Assembly (NCBI GenBank): GCA_902781565.1
Contig: CACZJT010000040.1
Location: 1-40,988 of the forward strand
DNA length: 40,988 nt
Direction of reading: 5' to 3'
Origin: an uncultured Ruminococcus sp.
Lineage (GTDB): Bacteria > Bacillota > Clostridia > Oscillospirales > Ruminococcaceae
A model generated the notes under the pieces. The model was not told the DNA's origin. It ran no database searches and saw only the letters and a list, made by a program, of their open reading frames with translations. This document shows, in pieces, positions 24,988-31,823 of the stretch. Each line of letters begins with the position of its first letter. Position 1 is the first letter of the stretch. Both the position numbers and the translations under genes were made by a program.

Positions 24988-26829
24988 TCATATTTTCGCA
25001 TTGTTAAAGAAAACATCGTACCACACGAGGAATGTGTAGACCGTCCATATCTTGCGGGAATGGTCGTACTTGCCCTCGCGATGCTCGTCGAGCAGCTTCA
25101 CGAGCTGTTCGGTATGGAAAAAGCGCTCGGAATCCGCAGAGAGGAAGCGCTCCTTTACTATGCCGTAGTATTTGTCCTCTTTGAGCCATACGCGCGTCGG
25201 CACGGGGAAGCCCAGCTTTTTCTTGTCAGCCGTCTGCGGCGGGCAGGCGCGGCGGGCGGCTAAGCGCATGGCGTACTTGGTCGCCGTTTTCGTGATGCGG
25301 AAGCGCTTGGGTATGCGCTCGGCGAGCGCCATCACCTTTCTGTCAAGGAACGGCACGCGAAGCTCCAGCGAGTGCGCCATGCTCATCTTATCGGCTTTCA
25401 GCAGGATATCCCCCGTCATCCAGAGGTGCAGATCGAGATACTGCATTTGGGTGGCAGGGTCATTTTTTGTACACTTATCGTAAAACGGCTTGGTTATCGC
25501 CGTGGGGTCGGGGGCATTGGTCTTTATTTTCAGCAGAGCCTTGCGTTCCTCGGGGGTGAACATATAGGCGTTGCCGATGAAGCGCTCGCGGAGGGTCTTG
25601 CTCCCTCGGAGAATGAAATTGACGCCGTGCTTGTGCGGCAGACCCTCGACCGCCCTGCCCGCCGCGCGGCGCAGGGGGAGCGGTATATGCTCGTAAGCCG
25701 CCATGTCGTCGGGATTGTGGTAGATCTCGTAGCCGCCGAATATCTCATCAGCGCCCTCGCCCGAAAGCACGACCTTGACCTTTTCGGAAGCTATACCGCA
25801 GACGAACCAGAGCGCCGCCGCCGCAGGGTCGGCGAGGGGTTCGTCCATGTGGTACTGTATCCTTGCGAACGTCCCCCAGAAATCCTCGGGGGAGATCACT
25901 TTCGAGGTATTCTCGCGCCCGATGTACTTGGAGAACTCCTTGGCATAGCCGATCTCGTTGTACTTGATGTCCTCGCCGAAGCCGACCGTAAAGGTCTTAT
26001 CCACGTTCGCGACAGCCGCCACGTAGCTCGAATCCACGCCGCTCGAAAGGAAGGACCCGACCTCAACATCGGCTATCTTGTGAGCGGCAACGCTGTCCTC
26101 GAAGGTATCCGAAATATCGTTGACCCAGTTTTCGAGGGTAGGCTCATCATCGGGGGTGAACTTTATCTCCCAGTAGCGTTCCACGTTCATCTTACCCTCA
26201 CGGTAGGTGAAGCAGTGAGCGGCGGGGAGCTTATAGACGTTTCGGAAAAACGTTTCGGAGGTCGGGGAATACTGGAAGGTCAGGTAAGTTTCGAGGGTAT
26301 CGGTGTTGAGTTCCCTGACGAATTCGGGGTGATCGAGGAAGCTCTTTATCTCGCTGCCCCACATGAGGGTCTTGCCGAAAAGCCCGTAATAGAGGGGTTT
26401 TATGCCGAAGAAGTCCCTCGCGCCGCAGATCGTGCCGTCGCGCTTATCGTAGATCACGAAGGCGAACATTCCGCGGAGTTTAGAGAGCAGGGCTTTGAGC
26501 CCCCATTCCTCATAGCCGTGAACGAGCACCTCGGTATCGGCGCGGCTTTTGAAGCGATGACCTGCGGCGGCGAGCTGTTCGCGGAGTGCGGCGTGGTTAT
26601 ATATCTCGCCGTTAAAGGTGATGACCACGGTGCCGTCCTCGTTGGTCATAGGCTGACTTCCCGCCTCGGAGAGGTCGATTATGGAAAGGCGGCGGAACCC
26701 CATAGCGACGGCGTCATCGACGAACTGTCCCGCCTGATCGGGACCGCGGTGAGCTATACGATCGGACATAAGCCCGACGACACTTTCAGCATTGTCAATA
26801 TGATTAGTAAATCCAACAAAACCGCACAT
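24988..26829 (-). CDS. asnB: Asparagine synthetase (glutamine-hydrolysing)
   Basis: The 613-residue enzyme makes asparagine from aspartate, glutamine and ATP. Cys2 of MCGFVGF is the glutaminase nucleophile. RLSIIDL, NGEIYN and the AsnB-type glutaminase core follow, then the synthetase domain with the ATP loop SSGVDSS (near 270) and SGEGADEIFGGY. The ATG at 26829 is required to place the catalytic Cys at position 2, with AAAGGAG upstream; the 44 additional open codons cover leader and repeat DNA. The repeat island begins 26 bp upstream, so any promoter must lie inside the island or further back. Confidence 0.96.
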   Translation of the reverse strand: MCGFVGFTNHIDNAESVVGLMSDRIAHRGPDQAGQFVDDAVAMGFRRLSIIDLSEAGSQPMTNEDGTVVITFNGEIYNHAALREQLAAAGHRFKSRADTEVLVHGYEEWGLKALLSKLRGMFAFVIYDKRDGTICGARDFFGIKPLYYGLFGKTLMWGSEIKSFLDHPEFVRELNTDTLETYLTFQYSPTSETFFRNVYKLPAAHCFTYREGKMNVERYWEIKFTPDDEPTLENWVNDISDTFEDSVAAHKIADVEVGSFLSSGVDSSYVAAVANVDKTFTVGFGEDIKYNEIGYAKEFSKYIGRENTSKVISPEDFWGTFARIQYHMDEPLADPAAAALWFVCGIASEKVKVVLSGEGADEIFGGYEIYHNPDDMAAYEHIPLPLRRAAGRAVEGLPHKHGVNFILRGSKTLRERFIGNAYMFTPEERKALLKIKTNAPDPTAITKPFYDKCTKNDPATQMQYLDLHLWMTGDILLKADKMSMAHSLELRVPFLDRKVMALAERIPKRFRITKTATKYAMRLAARRACPPQTADKKKLGFPVPTRVWLKEDKYYGIVKERFLSADSERFFHTEQLVKLLDEHREGKYDHSRKIWTVYTFLVWYDVFFNNAKI

Positions 26830-27173
26830 AGCGATCACTCCTTTAAGATAAAGATAAATCATAATTTGCAGGGGAGACCCCTGCACGAAGTTCGCGGCAT
26901 TTTTGCCAAAGGCAAAAATTATTTGTGGTTGAAATATCAGACACCCGCGGCAGTCGTTCAAGGGGCATTGACCCTATGTTTATTTGATGTAGGGGGTACG
27001 AACAAGTTCGTTCAGGGCTTGCTCCGACCTCCCCACACGAACAACGTTACGTTGTCCATGATGTAGGGGCGCACCTATGTGTGCGCCCGTGGATAACGTA
27101 GGGCGTACCTTGCCACAGCCTGCCTTGCGGCAGGTTTGGGGTTTCACGAAATGCGCTTCGCTGTTTCGTGAAA

Positions 27174-27263
27174 TTAAATCGGCGATACGTCTTGTTCACG
27201 TTACTTTGTGCGGGGCGGGACGTTTCTGCCCTTACTGCACATTTTCTGGTATCGCCGATTTAA
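27174..27263 (-). repeat. 90-bp submodule with 14-bp terminal inverted repeats, second copy
   Basis: It carries the same TTAAATCGGCGATA ends as 23500-23591 and shares the central GGGCAGAAACGTCCCGCCCC stretch on the minus strand. The interior near one end differs between copies, while the ends are identical. Confidence 0.85.
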
Positions 27264-27394
27264 CTTTCGGACTTGCGTTTCTCGGGTTCGCTTTGTGTTT
27301 GCGGTACGTGTGCTTTTTGCGCCTTCGGCGCAACGGGGGCGCTGCCCCCACGCGCTTCGCGCTCCCCTGCAAGGGCTCCTCGCCCTTGACCTCG

Positions 27395-27456
27395 GCAAGG
27401 GGCTAACGCCGCCCCTTGCATCCGGGCAAGGGGCTAACGCCGCCCCTTGCATCCGG
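27395..27456. repeat. Two tandem 31-bp hairpin units
   Basis: The unit GCAAGGGGC, 7-nt loop TAACGCC, GCCCCTTGC, ATCCGG occurs twice with period 31 (27395 and 27426). This pair is an insertion relative to copy 2 of the island. Confidence 0.85.
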
Positions 27457-27555
27457 CGTGTTTGTGCTACAGAGTGCCACTTTCTTTTTGCGGCTTCGGC
27501 GGAGCGGTTTCGCTTGCGAAACCGCGTCCGCATATCCGCGGCGCAGCCGCTCCTT

Positions 27556-27588
27556 CAATTCCGCATTCCGAATTCCGAATTCCGAATT
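27556..27588 (-). repeat. Heptad tandem repeat after the HAD gene
   Basis: On the minus strand the units GGAATTC, GGAATTC, GGAATGC and GGAATTG follow a partial ATTC, 15 nt after the HAD stop codon and in the sense direction. Confidence 0.85.
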
Positions 27589-27603
27589 ATCCCGCTCCTC
27601 AAA

Positions 27604-28263
27604 TTATGATCTTTCATTCAAAATACTCAATACGCCCCTGATGTCCGTGACTATCACGTTCGCTTTCTGCCGCATCTCTTCGTCGGGACTTACCATGTCG
27701 GGTACCATTATCGTGAACATTCCCGCCGCATTTGCCGCCCGAACTCCGTTGAAACTGTCCTCCACAGCCGCGGCTCTCGTCGGCTCGACCCCTAACAGCT
27801 CGCAGGCTTTCAGATAAATGTCGGGAGAGGGCTTGCCGTTCTCCACCATGTCGCCGCCTGTCACCGCCCTAAAATAGTCGTAGAACCCCGCCATTTTCAG
27901 CTCCCTGCACACAGTCTCGTACCGCGATGACGACGCCAGCGCCAGCGGCACCCCCATGCTTCTCAGCGCTTTCAGCACCTCGTCCGCGTAGGGCATCTTC
28001 GGCAAGCCCTCCTCCGCGATGATACGCTGCATCTCCTCCCGTATCTCCTCATAGAGCGGGTCGATGTCAAGGTCGCTGAAGTGTTCGAGGATTATCCGCT
28101 TCGTGTCGGTGGTCGTCCTGCCTATGCACAGCGGGAACACCTCCTCAATGCCCTCTATCCCGTGCCGATTGCCCACGATCTTCCACACCCGCAGACAAAG
28201 CCGCTCGGTGTCGAACAGCACTCCGTCCATGTCGAAAACTACCGCTTCGATCTTACTGTCCAT
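27604..28263 (-). CDS. HAD-superfamily phosphatase, beta-phosphoglucomutase-like
   Basis: The 219-residue hydrolase has motif I FDMDGVLFD with nucleophile Asp11 and acid Asp13, a helical cap, motif II LASSS near 113, the catalytic lysine in GKPSPDIY and motif III EDSFNGVRAA. This is the subfamily of beta-phosphoglucomutases and small sugar phosphatases; the substrate is not determinable. The final serine codon and the TAA lie within the end repeat of the island (TCATAATTTG), so the native 3' end may have been replaced on insertion. It lies 8 bp after the THUMP methyltransferase gene, in one operon. Confidence 0.9.
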   Translation of the reverse strand: MDSKIEAVVFDMDGVLFDTERLCLRVWKIVGNRHGIEGIEEVFPLCIGRTTTDTKRIILEHFSDLDIDPLYEEIREEMQRIIAEEGLPKMPYADEVLKALRSMGVPLALASSSRYETVCRELKMAGFYDYFRAVTGGDMVENGKPSPDIYLKACELLGVEPTRAAAVEDSFNGVRAANAAGMFTIMVPDMVSPDEEMRQKANVIVTDIRGVLSILNERS

Positions 28264-28271
28264 TTTTTACC

Positions 28272-29387
28272 TCACTTGAAATACATATACAGGTTGCATT
28301 TTATCATGCCGTTATAGAGCTTGCGCTTCTTGTCGGCTTTCTTCCCGAAGAATTTCTCGAAGTCCTCGTCGGGGGAAATTATCACCGCAGGGTGCGCCGA
28401 ATCGGGGCGCAGGCGTTCTCCGAGCCGCTTGTAAAGCTCCTCGGCTTCGCGTATTTCGAGCATACGTTCGCCGTAGGGCGGGTTGCATATGGTGATAGCC
28501 CCCTCGGGAGCTTTGAACTTCATCACGTCCTGCTCGCGGACGGTCAGCCGCGACTGTACCCCCGCCTTGCGGGAGTTTTCGAGGGTCAGGTCTATCGCCG
28601 CGGGGTCGATGTCATAGCCGAAGCCCTTGTACCCCGAAGCCTTGTTGACCGCCCCCAGCGCCGCGTCCCGCTCCGCTCTCCATAGCTCTGCGGGGAGCTG
28701 CTTCCAGCTCTCGGCTGAAAACGACCTCCGCAGTCCCGGGGCGATGGAACAAGCCTTGTACGCCGCTTCGATCAGGAACGTCCCCGAGCCGCACATCGGG
28801 TCGCAGACCACGCTGTCCGCCCTCACCCGAGCCAGGTCGATTATGCCCGCCGCGAGGGTCTCCTTAATGGGCGCGGCGTTGGAGTTCCTGCGGTAGCCCC
28901 GCTTGTGGAGCCCCGCGCCCGTGGTGTCGAGGTACAGGGTGCAGACGTCCTTGAGTATCTGAAATTGAAGCTGATGTACCGCCCCCGTTTCCGCGAGCCA
29001 TGTGCTGCCGAACTTCTCGCCAAGGCGCTTTGCTGCGGCTTTTTTTATTATACGCTGACAGTCGGGAATGCTGTGCAGCTTCGAGTTCAGGCTGTGACCC
29101 TTGACGGGGAAGGCGTCCCCCTTGCCGATGAAGCGTTCAAGGGGCAGGGCGTAAACGCCGTCGAAAAGCTGCTCGAAGCTCTCGGCGCGGAAAGTTCCCA
29201 GCTCTATAAGCACCCTCTCGGCAGTCGAGAGCCGCAGGTTAGCGCGGGGGATAAGCTCCTCTCCGCCCGTGAAGGAAATCTTTCCGTCGGTCACGGTGAT
29301 GTCCCCGCCGCCGATCTTGCCGATCTCAAATTTCAGCACGCTTTCAAGCCCGAAATGACAGGGACAGCATAGTCTGATATTTTCCAT
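28272..29387 (-). CDS. THUMP-domain class I rRNA methyltransferase (RlmL/YpsC-like)
   Basis: The 371-residue protein has an N-terminal ferredoxin-like/THUMP region (about 1-165) and a Rossmann methyltransferase domain with DPMCGSGTFLIEA near 195 and the N6-adenine/N2-guanine type motif NPPYGERM near 302. This layout is that of RlmL and Bacillus YpsC, which modify 23S rRNA guanine. The ATG at 29387 follows AAGAGG. It is upstream of the HAD gene in one operon and behind the PBP1A terminator. Confidence 0.9.
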   Translation of the reverse strand: MENIRLCCPCHFGLESVLKFEIGKIGGGDITVTDGKISFTGGEELIPRANLRLSTAERVLIELGTFRAESFEQLFDGVYALPLERFIGKGDAFPVKGHSLNSKLHSIPDCQRIIKKAAAKRLGEKFGSTWLAETGAVHQLQFQILKDVCTLYLDTTGAGLHKRGYRRNSNAAPIKETLAAGIIDLARVRADSVVCDPMCGSGTFLIEAAYKACSIAPGLRRSFSAESWKQLPAELWRAERDAALGAVNKASGYKGFGYDIDPAAIDLTLENSRKAGVQSRLTVREQDVMKFKAPEGAITICNPPYGERMLEIREAEELYKRLGERLRPDSAHPAVIISPDEDFEKFFGKKADKKRKLYNGMIKCNLYMYFK

Positions 29388-29405
29388 ATTTTTCCTCTTT
29401 CTCAA

Positions 29406-29459
29406 CAAAAAGGGGCTGCGCTTCGGGAGGGGAACGCCATTGCTCCCCCGCACAGCCCC
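29406..29459 (-). terminator. Strong terminator of the PBP1A gene
   Basis: On the minus strand GGGGCTGTGC (29459-29450) pairs with GCGCAGCCCC (29421-29412) with one mismatch around a GC-rich loop that can pair further (GGGG/CCCC), followed by TTTTTG. Confidence 0.88.
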
Positions 29460-29470
29460 GTGCAATTTGT

Positions 29471-29491
29471 TAGCTTATAGCTTATAGCTTA
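29471..29491 (-). repeat. Three-copy heptad repeat TAAGCTA after PBP1A
   Basis: On the minus strand, three perfect 7-nt units TAAGCTA begin 6 nt after the PBP1A stop codon. Because 7 is not a multiple of 3 and each unit contains TAA, the array puts a stop codon in all three frames. It has the same period and position as the GGAATTC-type arrays but a different sequence. Confidence 0.8.
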
Positions 29492-29497
29492 CAGCCA

Positions 29498-31714
29498 TCA
29501 ATGCCAGCCGCAGGTGGGCGGGATATTGGTGGACTTGAACCAGCCCGTGTCAGAGGGGCAGTTCCCGTTCGAGATGTTGCCCGTAGCGGTGCAGTATTTC
29601 AGCTCGACCACGGAATCGGGTCTTACGAAATCATGGTTCTTCTCGTTCTCGCAGTAGTCGCCGAAGAGGTTGTGCCATATCTCGCCGATGTTCTGATATC
29701 TGTCGGTGGGAATGGTCTTCCACTCCTCGTAGCCTATCCATACCGCGCTGACGTAATCGGGCGAGCAGCCGACGAAGTTAAGGTCTACCCACTCGTTCGA
29801 GGTACCTGTCTTGGCGGCGAGCACGGTGTTTTTCAGCTTGCCGTAGCGTGCCGTACCCTCGCTGTCGGTGACTGCCTTCTGCATCATCTTGTTCATGATG
29901 TAGGCGGTGGAATCGGATATCGCCTGCTTGTATCCGCTGCTGTGCTCGTAGATCATCGTGCCGTCGGTGGCTTCGATGTGGTCTACGTAGGTGGTCTCGT
30001 ACTTTCTTCCGCCGTTGCCGAAGATAGTGTACGCGCCTGCCAGCTCGTCGGGGTGAGTACCCGTGGTAAGACCGCCGACGGTCATACCCGAGAAGTTGTT
30101 GTCCTCTCCCTCGATTATCGTCGTGATATCGAGCTTTTCACGCAGGAAGTTGAAGCAGTATGAAGGCGTCATCTGCTGAACGAGTTTCGCGGGCGCAGTG
30201 TTTAAGGACTTCGCCAGCATTTTCCATGCAGGGATATCAGCCTTCGACCATGCGCCCGTAAGACCGTCCTCGGAGTAGTTTACAGGCCATTCCTCGTCAA
30301 CGCCGTCATTATTGGTATCGACCATGATAGGGCTGTCGTTTATGAGCGAGGAGTAGGTGATAAGGTCCTGCTCCATAGCGGGCGCGTAGGAAGCTATAGG
30401 CTTGATACACGAACCCGGCTGACGTGCGCCCTGGTGGACGTTGTTGAAGATACGTGACTTCTTTTTCTTATTGCGGGAGCTGACGTTGCAGAGCACCTGC
30501 CCCGTGTAGTCCACGCAGACGAAAGTGGATTCGAGCTTGTCGTCCCCGAATGACCATGCCTGGAAGTTGCCGTCCTCCCTCATGCGGGTAGTCATCTCGT
30601 TCTGCATATTGAGGTCTACGGTGCAGTAGATGTCGTATCCGCCGCTGTAGAGCCTCTGCTCCGCCTCGGTGAATTCTATGCCTGCCTGATTCGCGATCTC
30701 CCAGATAGACTGATCTATCGCGGCGTCAAGGAACCAGTCGGTGATGCCGAACTCATAATCATCCAGTTCGTTTTCCTCCTCAACGGAAGAAAAATCCGGA
30801 TCTCCTATAGCCTTCAGTTCATCGGCTGACTTCATGGCGTATTCATACTCATCGTCAGAGATAGCGCCGTTATCGAGCATCATCTTCAGGGTATAGTCGA
30901 TACGCCCTCTGTTCTCTTCTTTATTATAGAGGGGATTGAGGGTGGTGGGGGATTTTATCATCGCCGCAAGGCTCGCAGCCTCGGCAAGTGTCAGCTCGGA
31001 AACGTCCTTGCAGTAGTAGTAATTCGCAGCCGACTGCAATCCGACTATCTCGTTATAGCCGTCGCCGAACTCGATGACGTTCAGGTATGCTTCGAGGATA
31101 TCCTGCTTGGTGTAGACCTTCTCGACGTTTATCGCCCTGAATATCTCTCGCAGCTTACGCTCAACAGCCTCGGCGCCCTGAGTCTCGTCGTCGCCCGTGA
31201 TGTTCTTTATCGCCTGCTGAGTGATGGTCGAACCGCCCTGCTGATTGCCGAGCAGCGTCCTGATGATAGACATGAGGGTACGTCTGAAATCTACGCCGTC
31301 ATGGGTGTAGAAACGCTGATCCTCGGTGTAAACGAAGGCGTCCTGCACGAACACGGGAATGTTCTCGATATCGACCCATTTGGGCTTTCGGGCAGTGCTC
31401 TTTATGCCGTAATATATCATCCACTCGTCCACGTCGGGATCGGGGTTCTCGGGGTCGTAAGCGGGATTCTTGCAGAAGAATCTGGTCACGCTGCTCGATA
31501 CCGTGCGCTCCTCAAGGTTGACGGTGGTGGTGGTGTCCGCGAAATTGAGAACGTATATCGTAAGGGCGGTCGCAAAGATCGACCCCGTTATTATCACGAT
31601 CATCACGGCGGAAAGCAGCAGCGTCCCGAATACTTTCAGTATCACTACCGCGGGGTTTGAGCCTTTTTTCTTTTTTGTTCGGCGTTTCCCGTTCTTTTTC
31701 CTTTTTTCTTCCAT
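29498..31714 (-). CDS. ponA: Bifunctional penicillin-binding protein 1A
   Basis: The 738-residue class A PBP polymerises and cross-links peptidoglycan. It has a Lys/Arg-rich cytoplasmic tail, one membrane anchor (about 22-60), a glycosyltransferase GT51 domain with the catalytic Glu in EDQRFYTHDG near 131 and GGSTITQQ, and a transpeptidase domain with SxxK as SCIK near 434, SLN and KTGT near 633. The C-terminus ends shortly after TGxxSNGNCPSD, without a PASTA domain. The ATG at 31714 fits AAAGG spacing best; a GTG at 31756 and an ATG at 31720 are alternatives. It is a single gene with its own terminator. Confidence 0.94.
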   Translation of the reverse strand: MEEKRKKNGKRRTKKKKGSNPAVVILKVFGTLLLSAVMIVIITGSIFATALTIYVLNFADTTTTVNLEERTVSSSVTRFFCKNPAYDPENPDPDVDEWMIYYGIKSTARKPKWVDIENIPVFVQDAFVYTEDQRFYTHDGVDFRRTLMSIIRTLLGNQQGGSTITQQAIKNITGDDETQGAEAVERKLREIFRAINVEKVYTKQDILEAYLNVIEFGDGYNEIVGLQSAANYYYCKDVSELTLAEAASLAAMIKSPTTLNPLYNKEENRGRIDYTLKMMLDNGAISDDEYEYAMKSADELKAIGDPDFSSVEEENELDDYEFGITDWFLDAAIDQSIWEIANQAGIEFTEAEQRLYSGGYDIYCTVDLNMQNEMTTRMREDGNFQAWSFGDDKLESTFVCVDYTGQVLCNVSSRNKKKKSRIFNNVHQGARQPGSCIKPIASYAPAMEQDLITYSSLINDSPIMVDTNNDGVDEEWPVNYSEDGLTGAWSKADIPAWKMLAKSLNTAPAKLVQQMTPSYCFNFLREKLDITTIIEGEDNNFSGMTVGGLTTGTHPDELAGAYTIFGNGGRKYETTYVDHIEATDGTMIYEHSSGYKQAISDSTAYIMNKMMQKAVTDSEGTARYGKLKNTVLAAKTGTSNEWVDLNFVGCSPDYVSAVWIGYEEWKTIPTDRYQNIGEIWHNLFGDYCENEKNHDFVRPDSVVELKYCTATGNISNGNCPSDTGWFKSTNIPPTCGWH

Positions 31715-31768
31715 TCTCATGACCTTTCTCGTTTTGTCATTTTTCTCCGAGATCACACTTCAAATATA

Positions 31769-31792
31769 ATGGGGACGTGTTACCGCCCCCAT
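31769..31792 (-). terminator. Hairpin after ispH-rpsA
   Basis: ATGGGGACG (31769-31777) pairs with CGCCCCCAT (31784-31792) with one A-C mismatch. The minus-strand tail TATATTTG is weak, so it may be a terminator or part of the PBP1A promoter region. Confidence 0.5.
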
Positions 31793-31823
31793 AGTTTATC
31801 AAGCTAAGCGCTTATCCGCGCGG

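Larger units (their letters stand above)
26856..27611 (-). repeat. Mosaic hairpin repeat island, copy 3 (about 756 bp, noncoding)
   Basis: No credible gene. End repeats AAATCATAATTTG (26856-26868) and CAAATTATGAT (27600-27610) are inverted. Read on the minus strand, module order is the same as in copy 2. Triloop hairpins include TGCAGGGG-AGA-CCCCTGCA (26867-26885), ATTTTTGCC-AAA-GGCAAAAAT (26899-26919), ACAACG-TTA-CGTTGT (about 27043), a GGGCGCAC/GTGCGCCC stem (about 27066-27089), TTGCGCC-TTC-GGCGCAA (27317-27333), GGGGGC-GCT-GCCCCC (27335-27349) and GCGGC-GCA-GCCGC (27538-27550). It lies between codirectional asnB and the HAD gene and supplies the HAD stop codon. Confidence 0.9.

Noticed and set aside
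25372..27066. Long open frame (564 codons) antisense to asnB running into the repeat island
   Set aside because: It crosses from a known gene's reverse strand into repeat DNA and has no family features; an artefact of codon bias.
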